Shown here piece by piece: positions 8,064 through 15,910 of a stretch of 22,493 bases of DNA. Numbering within the stretch: position 1 is the stretch's first letter; each line of letters begins with the position of its first letter. Location: the NCBI GenBank assembly GCA_030609125.1, contig JAUWCW010000005.1, positions 1-22,493 of the forward strand, read 5' to 3'. A program made the position numbers and the translations under genes. This stretch comes from Candidatus Rokuibacteriota bacterium (lineage in GTDB: Bacteria; JAUVQV01). Below the pieces are notes generated by a model, which worked only from the letters and a program-made list of their open reading frames with translations, ran no database searches and had not been told where the DNA came from.

Positions 8064-9238
8064 CGGTCCACCTCTCCCAGCACGATGTCGATACTCCCCA
8101 TGATGGCCACCAGGTCCGCCACGTACTGCCCCTTCGACATCTCGTTCAGGGCCGACAGGTTGACGAAGGAGGGGCCGCGGATGTCGACGCGAGCGGGCTT
8201 CGGCGTGCCGTCGCTGACAAGGTAGAAGGCCACCTCCCCCTTGCTCCCCTCCACTGCCGAGTAAACCTCTCCGGGGGGGGGCGACCCGCCGTGCATGGTT
8301 ATGTAGAAGTAGCGGATCATGGCCTGCATGTTCCGGTGAACCTCTTCCCGCGGGGGGCGGATGAACTGCGGGGCGTCGGCCTTCACCGCCCCTTCGGGGA
8401 GGTTCTCGGCCGCCTGCTCGACGAGCCTCAGACTCTGCTTCATCTCTTCAATCCGGACGAGATAGCGGTCGTAGACGTCCCCGTTCGCGCCGGTGGGCAC
8501 TTCGAAGTCGAGATCCCCGTAGGCCGCGTACGGCTCGGCCTTCCTCAGGTCCCACTCGACGCCGGAGCCTCGCAGGGAGGGACCGGAGAGACCGTACGCC
8601 ACGGCCTTCTCCGCGGAGATCGCTCCCACCCCCCTGGCCCGGCGGAGAAAGATAGGGTTGTTCGTAATAAGCGTTTCGTACTGTGCCAGCCGGGAGGGGA
8701 AAGTCCGATAGAACTCCCTCACCTTCTGGAGAAAGCCGGTGGGGATGTCCTGCCGGACCCCGCCGATGCGGAAGTAGGCGTGGGTCATCCTGGCGCCGCA
8801 GACCTCCTCGAAGAGGTCCCGGATCGTCTCCCTCTCCCGGAAGCAGTAGAAGAGCGGGGTCGTCGCCCCCAGGTCGAGAATGTGCGTCCCGAGCCAGATG
8901 AGGTGGCTCTCGATGCGGGAGAGCTCACAGAAGAGCACCCTGAGATAACGGGCCCTTGCCGGGGCCTCGATTTCCATCAGCTTTTCCACCCCCTGGACGT
9001 ACCCCAGGTTGTTGATGCTCGCCGCCAGGTAGTCCAGGCGGTCCGTGTAGGGTACGAACTGCTCGTAGCGCAGTCCCTCGGCTATCTTGCCGATGGCGCG
9101 GTGCAGGTACCCCAGCTCGGGGGTCACCTTGACGACGATTTCGCCGTCGAGCTCGAGGATGAGCCGCAGGACACCGTGTGTGCTCGGGTGCTGGGGGCCC
9201 ATGTTGAGGGTCATGGTCCGCTGTTCGGTGGCGCCCAT
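8060..9238 (-). CDS. nuoD: NADH-quinone oxidoreductase subunit D (NuoD), 49-kDa quinone-site subunit
   Basis: Forms the quinone-reduction pocket with NuoB. It has 392 residues. The N-terminal loop MGPQHPSTHGVLRL (13-26) supplies the His that lines the quinone site in structures of the family. DRLDYL includes Tyr70, the counterpart of the quinone head-group tyrosine. The C-terminus ends with IMGSIDIVLGEVDR, typical of the family. It is a separate gene, not fused to nuoC as in Escherichia coli. The ATG at 9238 follows the nuoC stop by two bases. The four Ni-Fe cysteines of related hydrogenases are absent, as expected for NuoD. Confidence 0.97.
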   Translation of the reverse strand: MGATEQRTMTLNMGPQHPSTHGVLRLILELDGEIVVKVTPELGYLHRAIGKIAEGLRYEQFVPYTDRLDYLAASINNLGYVQGVEKLMEIEAPARARYLRVLFCELSRIESHLIWLGTHILDLGATTPLFYCFRERETIRDLFEEVCGARMTHAYFRIGGVRQDIPTGFLQKVREFYRTFPSRLAQYETLITNNPIFLRRARGVGAISAEKAVAYGLSGPSLRGSGVEWDLRKAEPYAAYGDLDFEVPTGANGDVYDRYLVRIEEMKQSLRLVEQAAENLPEGAVKADAPQFIRPPREEVHRNMQAMIRYFYITMHGGSPPPGEVYSAVEGSKGEVAFYLVSDGTPKPARVDIRGPSFVNLSALNEMSKGQYVADLVAIMGSIDIVLGEVDR

Positions 9239-9240
9239 CT

Positions 9241-9720
9241 CTAGCCTCTCCCTTCCAGCGGATAGTCCTTGCGGTACGGATGCCCTTCCCAGTCGTCGGG
9301 CATCATGATCCTTCTCAGGTCCGGATGGTCGGTGAACCGGATCCCGAAGAGGTCGAAGACCTCCCGTTCGAGCCAGTCAGCGGTCTTCCAGATGCCCGAC
9401 ACCGACGGCAGGGCAACGGTCTCGTCGGGAACGTCCACTTTGAGACCGACCCTCAGGTTGTTCCGCAGGGACCGCAGGTGGTAGACCACTTCGAACCGGG
9501 GCTCCTTCCCGAGCCAGTCCACACCGGAGACGAGGGCGAGAAAATCGAAGCCCCACCGCTCCTCATCCCTGAGGTAGAGGCAGACATCCAGAAGGGACGC
9601 GGAGGCGATCCGCAGATAGAGCTCGCCACGGCTTCTGAGCACCTCCAGGACGCCCCCCGGAAACTTCGCCTCCAGGGCGGGCGGCAGAAACTCACCCACG
9701 TCCTTTCTCGGAGTGATCAT
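9241..9720 (-). CDS. nuoC: NADH-quinone oxidoreductase subunit C (NuoC), 30-kDa subunit
   Basis: Structural subunit of the peripheral arm that packs against NuoD. It has 159 residues from the ATG at 9720, which overlaps the nuoB stop as ATGA; an upstream extension of the frame only crosses nuoB. The family signature [20 protein letters not shown] is followed by [20 protein letters not shown] near the C-terminus. The stop codon is TAG. Independent of nuoD, unlike the nuoCD fusion of enterobacteria. Confidence 0.96.
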   Translation of the reverse strand: MITPRKDVGEFLPPALEAKFPGGVLEVLRSRGELYLRIASASLLDVCLYLRDEERWGFDFLALVSGVDWLGKEPRFEVVYHLRSLRNNLRVGLKVDVPDETVALPSVSGIWKTADWLEREVFDLFGIRFTDHPDLRRIMMPDDWEGHPYRKDYPLEGRG

Positions 9721-10265
9721 CTCTGCACGACCTCCCCTTCCGCCGTGATCCGGGCGGGGGAGGGCCCTTTCTCTCCCGCCGAGGCGGGGTCTTTCGCGAT
9801 GGTCATCTTCTGCACCTTGTCCTGGAGCAGCATGAAAGCCTTGATGAGGTTCTCCGGCCGAGGGGGGCACCCTTCGAGGTAGACGTCGACGGGAACGATC
9901 AGGTCCACGCCCTGAACAACGCTGTAGGTGCGGAAGGGCCCTCCGGCGGTGGCGCAGCCGCCCATGGCAATCACGAACTTGGGCTCCGGCATCTGGTCGT
10001 AGAGGCGCCGAAGTATGGGCGCCATCTTGTGCGTCAGGGTGCCGGCGACGATCATGACGTCCGCCTGCCGCGGGGAGGGCCGGAAGACTTCCGCGCCGAA
10101 GCGGGCCAGGTCGTACCGGGACGCCATGGTGTGGATCATCTCGATGGCGCAGCAGGCCAGACCGTAGGCGACGGGCCAGAGGGAGTACTTGCGCCCCAGC
10201 CCCAGGATCGCATCGACCGCGTCGGTGGCGGCGTTCTTCTCGAAACGCCCTTCTATCAGTCCCAC
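9717..10265 (-). CDS. nuoB: NADH-quinone oxidoreductase subunit B (NuoB), cluster N2
   Basis: Holds the terminal [4Fe-4S] cluster N2 that reduces quinone. It has 182 residues. Ligands are the tandem Cys38-Cys39 (GLACCAIEM), Cys104 ([11 protein letters not shown]) and Cys133 (EGCPPRPE). The tail after about residue 155 is charged and variable, as in other NuoB proteins. The start is GTG at 10265, ten bases inside the end of nuoA, so translation is coupled to nuoA. Confident assignment. Confidence 0.97.
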   Translation of the reverse strand: MGLIEGRFEKNAATDAVDAILGLGRKYSLWPVAYGLACCAIEMIHTMASRYDLARFGAEVFRPSPRQADVMIVAGTLTHKMAPILRRLYDQMPEPKFVIAMGGCATAGGPFRTYSVVQGVDLIVPVDVYLEGCPPRPENLIKAFMLLQDKVQKMTIAKDPASAGEKGPSPARITAEGEVVQR

Positions 10266-10621
10266 TCGAGCCCCCCGTTTCTCCAGAGATAGACGTAGCC
10301 GAGAAGAAGAATGCCGAGGAAAATCGCCATCTCGATAAAGCCGAAGAGGCCCAGGGACCTCAGGTTGACCGCCCAGGGGAAGAGAAAGATCACCTCAACG
10401 TCGAAGAGCACCAGGAGCATGGCAAAGAGATAGTAGCGGCTGCGCACCTGACCACGGGCGTCGCCTGTGGGGACGTTCCCGCACTCGTAAGGGATCTTCT
10501 TGACCGGGTTCGGACTTGAGGGACGGACGATGATTCCGAGGACGAGCATCGTCACGCCAAGGGCGGCGGCGAGGCCGAAGAAAAGAAGTATCGGTATGTA
10601 GCCGACCACGGCCTCGTTCAC
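10256..10621 (-). CDS. nuoA: NADH-quinone oxidoreductase subunit A (NuoA), first gene of the nuo operon
   Basis: Three-helix membrane subunit at the junction of the two arms. The family signature is [20 protein letters not shown], followed by [17 protein letters not shown]. Two in-frame GTG starts compete, at 10630 and 10621. The Shine-Dalgarno-like AGAGG abuts the first but is 8 nt from the second, so I choose 10621 (121 residues); using 10630 adds three residues. It overlaps nuoB by 10 bases. It leads the operon, with a promoter about 70 bases upstream. Confidence 0.95.
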   Translation of the reverse strand: MNEAVVGYIPILLFFGLAAALGVTMLVLGIIVRPSSPNPVKKIPYECGNVPTGDARGQVRSRYYLFAMLLVLFDVEVIFLFPWAVNLRSLGLFGFIEMAIFLGILLLGYVYLWRNGGLEWD

Positions 10622-10695
10622 GGTCCGCACCTCTTCTGCACAGCGTCCCCTTTACATTTCCTGTACTGAACGATGGACGAAGATAAAACGCAGTT

Positions 10696-10724
10696 ACTTT
10701 ATAAACCGGCTCCGGCACTGTCAA
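10696..10724 (-). promoter_or_regulatory. Sigma70-like promoter of the nuo operon
   Basis: On the minus strand a perfect -35 TTGACA (10719-10724) is followed by TATAAAGT. The -10 can be read as TAAAGT with a 17-nt spacer (10696-10701) or TATAAA with 15 nt (10698-10703). It predicts a leader of roughly 70 nt before nuoA. The intergenic stretch 10622-10851 holds no gene. I see no comparably good promoter on the plus strand for the divergent gene at 10852. Confidence 0.65.
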
Positions 10725-10851
10725 GTGAAATATCGTTTCCTTTTCCTTGCAGTCAACTAATGTTTTCCTCCGGAAAAGGCCTCTTCCCGCGACCGCCTTC
10801 GGCCGGCCCCTCCGTTGACCTGCCCGCCGCCTTTCCAGTACCCTTGGCCCC

Positions 10852-11286
10852 GTGAGCGGCGAGACGTCGGCCGGCCCGGCCCGGCCCCGGAAAATCCAAC
10901 TGGAAAAGGCCTACCGGCTCCTGAACAAGGCACTGGAGGACTTCTACGAACAGAAGTACGAGCGGGCCATCGAGTTGTGCGGGGAGGCACTGGAGCACCT
11001 TCTCCCGGGCGGCCCGAACCCCTTGTCCAGTCCCGAGCTGAGGAGCGACCACTTCCTCAAAATGTACTCCGCCGTTCTTCCCGTCCGGGAGGCAGAGGGG
11101 ATAGCGGACGTCTTCACCTTTTTCCAGAGCCGCAAGGCCCGCTTCCGCGTCAGGCGGGGCTCGCCCCTTCCCGACCGGGACTGGTGGCAGTTCATCCGCG
11201 TCAGCCGCGAGGAGGCCGAAGGGGTTCTGCAGGTCACCCGTCTGGCCCTCGGCTCTGTCGAGCGGCAGTCGACCACGGGGGGATAG
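10852..11286 (+). CDS. Uncharacterised small helical protein
   Basis: I do not recognise this 144-residue protein. It starts at GTG 10852, the only possible start after an in-frame TGA at 10816, and has no obvious ribosome-binding site. Residues 14-50 form an amphipathic helical pair (KAYRLLNKALEDFYEQKYER, then AIELCGEALEHLL) resembling one TPR- or HEPN-like hairpin. The remainder is rich in Arg and aromatics (DRDWWQFIRVSREEAEGVLQ). There is no signal peptide, membrane segment or metal motif. It ends five bases before the spermidine-synthase-like gene, so the two are probably co-transcribed. Its codon usage resembles the neighbours, and the plus-strand frame is better than the antisense alternatives. 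Function unknown. Confidence 0.7.
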   Translation: MSGETSAGPARPRKIQLEKAYRLLNKALEDFYEQKYERAIELCGEALEHLLPGGPNPLSSPELRSDHFLKMYSAVLPVREAEGIADVFTFFQSRKARFRVRRGSPLPDRDWWQFIRVSREEAEGVLQVTRLALGSVERQSTTGG

Positions 11287-11291
11287 ACCGA

Positions 11292-12677
11292 ATGCGGAGG
11301 GCGGACGCCTCTCTCCTGCCGTCACTGTCATTCTTCCTCGGGGTCTTCTCCCTCCTGGCACAGGTGGTCCTGGTGAGGGAGTTCTTCGTCGTCTTCACCG
11401 GCAGCGAACTCAACCTCGGCCTGGTTCTGGCCGCCTGGCTGCTCTGGAACGGGGCGGGGAGCCTCGTCGGGGGGAGGCTCCTGGCGAACCTGCCCGCCGG
11501 GGTGAGCCGCGAGCGCCTGCTGCTGTTCCTGCCGACAGCGGCGGCCCTCGCTGTTCCGGTCACGATCCTCCTGATCCGCTCGCTGCGGGTGTGGGCTCCT
11601 GTCGGCACGGGGGAACTGCTGGCGTTTCGCTCGACCGCCCTGCTCACCTTCGCGCTTCTCGGGGGAACAGGGCTCCTCTTCGGCCTCTGGTTCACCCTGG
11701 CCGCATCTCTCCCCTCCGACAGCGGTTCCGGTCCCGGACGAACCTACGCCTGGGAGGCCGCCGGGGGGCTCGCGGCGGGTGCGATCTTCTCCTTCTTCCT
11801 CGCCGAGCGCACCGAAGGGCTCCTGTTCGGCTGCGCCCTTTCCCTTCTCGCAGCGGCGGTCTCCCTCTGGATGTTTCCCTCCGCCGGGGTGGGCACGAGG
11901 CGCCTGCTCCGGGCCTGCGCACTGGCGGGCGCCGTGGGCGCGGGTCTCCTCGGCATGATGGGCAATGACCTGCTCTCACCCTGGATACGACAGAGCCAGT
12001 CGTGGCGATGGCCGGGCATGACCATGATCGACTCCCGGGATTCCCGTTATGGGAACCTGACTCTGATCGGAGTCGGCAACCAGATGACTCTTTACGAAAA
12101 CGGCAGTCCCGGATTTTCTTTTCCCGACCCCCTGGCGGCCTCGGAGGCGGTGCACCTGCCCCTGCTGGCAGCGGCGTCGCAGAAGAGCGTTCTGCTCATC
12201 GGCGGGGGGCTCGGAGGCGGGCTCGCAGAGATCCTGCGCTACCCCGTGGAGCGGCTGGATTATCTGGAGCTCGACCCCGGGGCCCTCGACATCGTCCGGT
12301 CCCGCCTGCCCGCCCCTCTCGAATCGTCCCTTCGGGATCCACGGCTCCGGATCCTGCACGAAGACGGCCGTTCCTGGCTGGGGCGGCACCAGCGCCTCTA
12401 CGACGTCATCATCGTCAACCTGCCGCCGCCGGCGTCAGCCCTGGTGAACCGCTTTTACACCCGGGAGTTCTTCCTCCTCGCCCGGGAGAACCTGGAGAGG
12501 GACGGTCTGCTGGCCCTCTCCCTCCCGGCCTCCCCGAACTACTTCGGCGAGGCCCTGCGGCTGCGCAACGGTTCCGTATTCCAGACCCTGCTGGAGGTCT
12601 TCCCCTCGGTAGCCGCCGTTCCGGCGGGACGAAATCTCCTTTTCGCCACCACCGCGCCCAGGGCCCCGGACCTGTAG
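11292..12677 (+). CDS. Fused membrane/spermidine-synthase-like protein, N-terminal part, ended by in-frame TAG
   Basis: 461 residues from ATG 11292, preceded by GGGGGGA about 8 nt upstream. Residues 10-225 form about seven hydrophobic helices. Residues 235-460 are a Rossmann-type spermidine-synthase-like domain: DSRYGNLTLIG, the nucleotide-type loop LIGGGLGGG (Gly304-310), the acidic LELD (Glu326, Asp328) and YDVIIVNLPPP (370-380). True aminopropyltransferases have GGGDGG and a catalytic Asp where this protein has Leu307 and Asn376, so polyamine synthesis is doubtful. The domain matches what I know of large fused MFS/spermidine-synthase proteins, which carry a second membrane block. Here that block follows in the same frame after a TAG at 12675-12677. 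The product is probably truncated. Confidence 0.8.
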   Translation: MRRADASLLPSLSFFLGVFSLLAQVVLVREFFVVFTGSELNLGLVLAAWLLWNGAGSLVGGRLLANLPAGVSRERLLLFLPTAAALAVPVTILLIRSLRVWAPVGTGELLAFRSTALLTFALLGGTGLLFGLWFTLAASLPSDSGSGPGRTYAWEAAGGLAAGAIFSFFLAERTEGLLFGCALSLLAAAVSLWMFPSAGVGTRRLLRACALAGAVGAGLLGMMGNDLLSPWIRQSQSWRWPGMTMIDSRDSRYGNLTLIGVGNQMTLYENGSPGFSFPDPLAASEAVHLPLLAAASQKSVLLIGGGLGGGLAEILRYPVERLDYLELDPGALDIVRSRLPAPLESSLRDPRLRILHEDGRSWLGRHQRLYDVIIVNLPPPASALVNRFYTREFFLLARENLERDGLLALSLPASPNYFGEALRLRNGSVFQTLLEVFPSVAAVPAGRNLLFATTAPRAPDL

Positions 12678-12713
12678 CCGGAGAGGATAGGCGAGCGGAT
12701 AGAGAGCCTCGGC

Positions 12714-13571
12714 GTGGGCAATGATTACCTCCGGCCGCAGGCGGTGGCGGCTTACCTCGATCCGGGGCGCATCGCATACCTGCGGGGGGAGCTGATATCG
12801 TCCCCGGCGGCGGCGAACCGGGACCTCTCTCCGGCGGCCTATTACTATACGACCTTCTTCTGGAGCAGGCTGAGCGACCCCTCTCTCGCCCCATGGCTCA
12901 AGGCCGTCCTCGGCCCGGCACGCCTCCTGCCGTTTCTCCTGCCCGCCGCGGCCCTGCTGGCAGGCCTCTTCATCGTCCGTTCATCCCTGTCACCAGGATT
13001 TCCCGCCGGTCTCGCGGCCTTCTCCAGCGGCCTGAGCGCCATGGCCTGCCAGTACCTCATCCTCTTTGTCTTCCAGACCGCCCGGGGGACCCTCTACCGC
13101 CAGATCGGTATCCTCAACGGGGCCTTCATGGCCGGTCTGGCCGCGGGGGGGTTCCTGTGCCTGCGTCTGCGGAAGAAGAGTTCCACTCACCGCCGCCTTC
13201 TCCTGACGGTCGAGACGGCCCTGCTCTTCTGGCCCCTGGCCATGGGCGCCGTCCTCCAGCTGCTGCCGGCCGGAGCCTTCGATCTCGACCGCCGGATTCC
13301 CGTCGATGCCTCGTTCATCCTGCTCTCGGCGGGGACGGGCCTCCTGGTGGGCTTTCAGTTCCCCCTCTTCACCCTCATGCACCGGGACGCCAGGACACGG
13401 GCAGGCCCCCTCGGAGGACGCTTCTATTTTCTCGACCTCGCCGGTTCAGCCCTCGGCGTGCTCCTCGCCTCTCTCTGGCTCCTGCCCCTGACGGGAATGT
13501 GGGGTACGCTGGTACTTTGCGCCGCCTTCAAGTTCGCGTCCCTGGCGGTTCTCGCCGCCCGCAGAACGTAG
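12714..13571 (+). pseudogene. C-terminal membrane half of the same fused synthase-like protein, downstream of the TAG
   Basis: The frame is open from directly after the TAG (12678) to the TAG at 13571, 297 codons; the first possible re-start is GTG 12714 (285 residues). The first residues, PERIGERIESLGVGNDYL, continue naturally from the preceding domain, and NRDLSPAAYYYTTFFWSRL resembles the linker seen in intact fused proteins of this type. About seven hydrophobic helices follow, from LLPFLLPAAALLAGLFIV to the end (LVLCAAFKFASLAVLAARRT). Together with the upstream part the full protein would be about 759 residues. No strong ribosome-binding site precedes 12714. I read it as the detached half of one broken gene; re-initiation as a separate protein is possible but unsupported. 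Confidence 0.7.
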
Positions 13572-13597
13572 AATCGAAAATCCGTTTGCGGAGCGGG

Positions 13598-13615
13598 CGC
13601 AGGCTGAAACCTGCG
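13598..13615. repeat. REP-like short palindrome
   Basis: CGCAGG and CCTGCG form a 6-bp stem around a CTGAAA loop, followed by GCTAC. It lies 27 bases after the synthase-like gene, between convergent genes. The form resembles dispersed REP-type palindromes, but no second copy is visible in this window. There is no T-tract, so a terminator role is not supported. Confidence 0.4.
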
Positions 13616-13672
13616 GCTACATCGGGTTCGGGGGTCGTGGGGGATTCGAAAACCCGGAAAGTTTCTGCAACT

Positions 13673-13688
13673 ATCGGGGCGGCCCGAT
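13673..13688. repeat. Short hairpin between convergent genes
   Basis: ATCGGG and CCCGAT form a perfect 6-bp stem with a GCGG loop, 10 bases beyond the response-regulator stop. It could act as a weak bidirectional transcription end or be part of the same repeat unit as the palindrome at 13598. There is no U-rich tail on either strand. Confidence 0.35.
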
Positions 13689-13697
13689 GCGTGGGCG

Positions 13698-14228
13698 CTA
13701 CAGGCTTTCCAGGTTCTTGAGCAGCAGCGCCTCCAGGCCCTTGGAAGCCTTGTTGACGTACTTCTTGGCCTTGAGCCTCCCCAGTTTCTGGAGAAGCTCC
13801 TGGGTCGGCGGACTGGAAGTCAGAATGATGACGGGGAGATCCTCATCCATGGCCTTGAGAACCCCCAGGGTCTGGAAGCCGTCGATCAGGCCGGGCATGG
13901 TGAGATCGAGGATCACCAGGCTCACCTGCTGTGCGTGGTCCGTGACGGACCCGGTCAGCGCCCCGGAGAGAAGTCGGACCGCCTCGAGCCCCTCTCCCGC
14001 CTCCAGAACGGTGTGTCCCTTCTCGTGCAGCGCCTCCTGGATGCGTTTTCGGAAAAAGGGCTGATCGTCGACGAGAAGGATTCTCCTGCCCGAGCGCCGG
14101 CGGACTTCCTTGAGTACCACCCCGGAGCTTCCGCAGACCTTGCCTCCGCAGACAGTGCAGATGCTCTCGTCGTTCTCTATGGTGAAATACTCCTCACCGA
14201 AACCGCACTGACAGGAGCCCCCGGACAC
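13698..14228 (-). CDS. Response regulator (REC domain) with Cys-rich N-terminus, no output domain
   Basis: 176 residues. Residues 48-172 form a receiver domain: RRILLVDDQPF with the acidic pair Asp54-Asp55, VILDLTMPG with phospho-acceptor Asp108, the switch Thr137 (ILTSS) and Lys160 (YVNKAS). Residues 1-35 contain CQC (6, 8), CTVC (24, 27) and Cys32, a possible zinc-ribbon-like knuckle. No DNA-binding or enzymatic output domain follows, so signalling by protein contact is likely. The start is GTG 14228 with GGGGG about 9 nt upstream, inside the TPR gene, and three bases after that gene's stop. No histidine kinase is nearby. Its partner and output are unknown. Confidence 0.88.
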   Translation of the reverse strand: MSGGSCQCGFGEEYFTIENDESICTVCGGKVCGSSGVVLKEVRRRSGRRILLVDDQPFFRKRIQEALHEKGHTVLEAGEGLEAVRLLSGALTGSVTDHAQQVSLVILDLTMPGLIDGFQTLGVLKAMDEDLPVIILTSSPPTQELLQKLGRLKAKKYVNKASKGLEALLLKNLESL

Positions 14229-14231
14229 GCT

Positions 14232-14966
14232 TCAGTCCCCCTTCTTCTCCCGGTCCTTGATGAACTCCAGGTAGACTTTCACCTCCTTGGCGTCGGGGTC
14301 GGCCTTCAGCGCCGACTGCCAGACCTCGACGGCCTTGTCCAGCATACCGTTCATGTAGTAGGTCACGCCGAGGTGAAGATAGGCGGGTATGTAGGAGGCG
14401 TTGCTCTTCAGCGACTCCTGAAACTGCTCCAGGGCCTTGTCGAAATCCCCACGCTCCCTGTAGGCGATGGCCAGCTTGGTGTTCAGGTCCGCAAACTTCC
14501 GTCCCAGCGCCACCGCCTTGCGGTACTCCTCTATGGCCTCGTCATAGAGGCTGAGATCGAAATAGATGTCCGCCAGATCTGCGTGCTGGTTAGCAAGCTT
14601 TCCCTTGATGAAGGGGTCAAGCGCCCCCTGGGATCCCTGCGCGAAGCGGGCGGCCTTTTCAAAGGTCTCGCTGGCGTCATCGTACCGGCCCAGGTTGTTG
14701 TACGTCACGGCCAGGTTGAGGGAGGCCTCGGTGTAGCGGGGGTTGAGCTCCAGGGATTTCTCGAAAGCCCTGGTGGCCTTACCGAAAGCCCCTCCCTGGT
14801 GATAGATCACGCCGAGTTTGTTGAAGACGTCGGCGAAAAACGGTGCTTCCACCGCCAGTGTTTCAAGAAGCTCCAAGGCCTCGTCGTAGTTTTCCTTTTC
14901 GTAAAGCTTGCGGGCCAGCAGGTACGTCTCGTGTATGTTCTTTTTCCCTGTCTCTCCAGCAGGCAT
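14232..14966 (-). CDS. Tetratricopeptide-repeat protein
   Basis: 244 residues made almost wholly of TPR helices: about six repeats, for example at 15-48, 45-77, 79-111, 127-158, 161-192 and 195-226, with the usual Ala/Gly/Tyr pattern (LGVIYHQGGAFGKATRAFEK). There is no signal peptide or membrane segment, so it is probably cytoplasmic and a scaffold for protein contacts. ATG 14966 lies two bases after the upstream lipoprotein stop, with GGAG 9 nt before it; longer starts would overlap that gene. The location between a BamD-like lipoprotein and a response regulator hints at a link between envelope status and signalling, which is inference. Specific function unknown. Confidence 0.88.
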   Translation of the reverse strand: MPAGETGKKNIHETYLLARKLYEKENYDEALELLETLAVEAPFFADVFNKLGVIYHQGGAFGKATRAFEKSLELNPRYTEASLNLAVTYNNLGRYDDASETFEKAARFAQGSQGALDPFIKGKLANQHADLADIYFDLSLYDEAIEEYRKAVALGRKFADLNTKLAIAYRERGDFDKALEQFQESLKSNASYIPAYLHLGVTYYMNGMLDKAVEVWQSALKADPDAKEVKVYLEFIKDREKKGD

Positions 14967-14968
14967 CT

Positions 14969-15751
14969 TCAGCTTCTCCCCATCTTCTTCATCCTCTTTC
15001 TGACTTTCTTCAGATAACTGCTGTGCGGAAAATCCTCCAGCAGGCGCTCCCACACTTCCTGTGCCTTCTTCTCATTCTTCAGGCTCAGGTAGCAGAGCCC
15101 CAGATAGAACAGCGCGTCGTCGCCGTAGCCGAGGTCCCCGTAGTCGTGGTAGAGCGAGTCGAACCGCGGCAGGGCGGCGCTGAAGGACTTGGTCCTCATG
15201 TAATAGCGGCCGACGTCCAGCTCGTGCTCCGCCAGCCGGCGGCGGCAGACGACGATCTTCTCCCGGGCGTCGCCGGCGTACTCGGAGCGCGGATAGTTGC
15301 GGATCACCTTCTCGAACGCCGCCATTGCCATTCGCGTCGCTTCCTGGGACCTGTCCGGGCCGCGCATCTGCTGAAAATAGGCTTTTCCTATCTGGAACTG
15401 GGCCGTGTCGGAATGGCGATTCCGGGGATGGAGCCTGAGAAACTCGCGGTAGGTCTCTATGGCCGCCTCGTAGTCCTTGTTCCGAAAATAGGCCCCTCCC
15501 AGGGCCAGCTGGATGTCCGCGTCCAGAGAGGCGTCGCGGTAGAGAGTGGCGGCCTCGTTGAAAGCTTCAATCGCCCCGTTGTACCTCTTCTTCTCCAGCA
15601 GCCGCTGACCCTCTTCGTACCACTCCTTGCTGGTCCTGTCTCCGGAGCGCGTGCTCATCGAACTGCACGCCCCCAGGACTGCGACCAGGGATACGGCAAG
15701 AGCCAGACTCAGCCCCCGTGCGATATACCGGGAAAAAGCAGACGCAGACAC
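14969..15751 (-). CDS. bamD: BamD/YfiO-like outer-membrane lipoprotein
   Basis: 260 residues. The N-terminus is a lipoprotein signal: positive residues (SRYIARG), a hydrophobic core (LSLALAVSLVAVL) and the lipobox LGAC with Cys29. After it come about five TPR-like repeats (KEWYEEGQRLLEKKRYNGAI, then DADIQLALGGAYFRNKDYEA), which fit BamD, the essential lipoprotein of the beta-barrel assembly machine. The sequence is slightly longer than Escherichia coli BamD and could instead be a CpoB/YbgF-type TPR lipoprotein, so the gene symbol is tentative. The start is GTG 15751 with only a distant AGGG as ribosome-binding site. It leads a three-gene unit. Confidence 0.8.
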   Translation of the reverse strand: MSASAFSRYIARGLSLALAVSLVAVLGACSSMSTRSGDRTSKEWYEEGQRLLEKKRYNGAIEAFNEAATLYRDASLDADIQLALGGAYFRNKDYEAAIETYREFLRLHPRNRHSDTAQFQIGKAYFQQMRGPDRSQEATRMAMAAFEKVIRNYPRSEYAGDAREKIVVCRRRLAEHELDVGRYYMRTKSFSAALPRFDSLYHDYGDLGYGDDALFYLGLCYLSLKNEKKAQEVWERLLEDFPHSSYLKKVRKRMKKMGRS

Positions 15752-15779
15752 TTTTTTACGAGACCCTCATTCGAACGCT

Positions 15780-15808
15780 ACGGTATCAATCCGCCATTTT
15801 CCTGTCAA
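15780..15808 (-). promoter_or_regulatory. Sigma70-like promoter of the bamD-TPR-regulator unit
   Basis: On the minus strand, -35 TTGACA (15803-15808) is separated by exactly 17 nt from TACCGT (15780-15785). The -35 is perfect and the -10 weak. It would give a leader of about 20-25 nt before the GTG at 15751. Confidence 0.5.
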
Positions 15809-15910
15809 GGGCATTCTCTCCGCCAGAGGACTCGTGGCCGTCTTCAAATGCACTGTTTTAAAAGAAAAACCCATGGTAGACTGCCCCTGCCCACACGGGG
15901 GAGAAGGGAG

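Noticed and set aside
10738-10851. Plus-strand promoter for the 10852 gene
   Set aside because: A TAATGT is present at 10758 but no -35-like hexamer lies at 16-18 nt, so I did not list it.
12675-12677. TAG as pyrrolysine or as a reassigned sense codon
   Set aside because: TAG ends five other frames here, including the same gene at 13571. The protein is not a methylamine methyltransferase, and no pyl gene is in the window. A nonsense mutation or sequence error is simpler.
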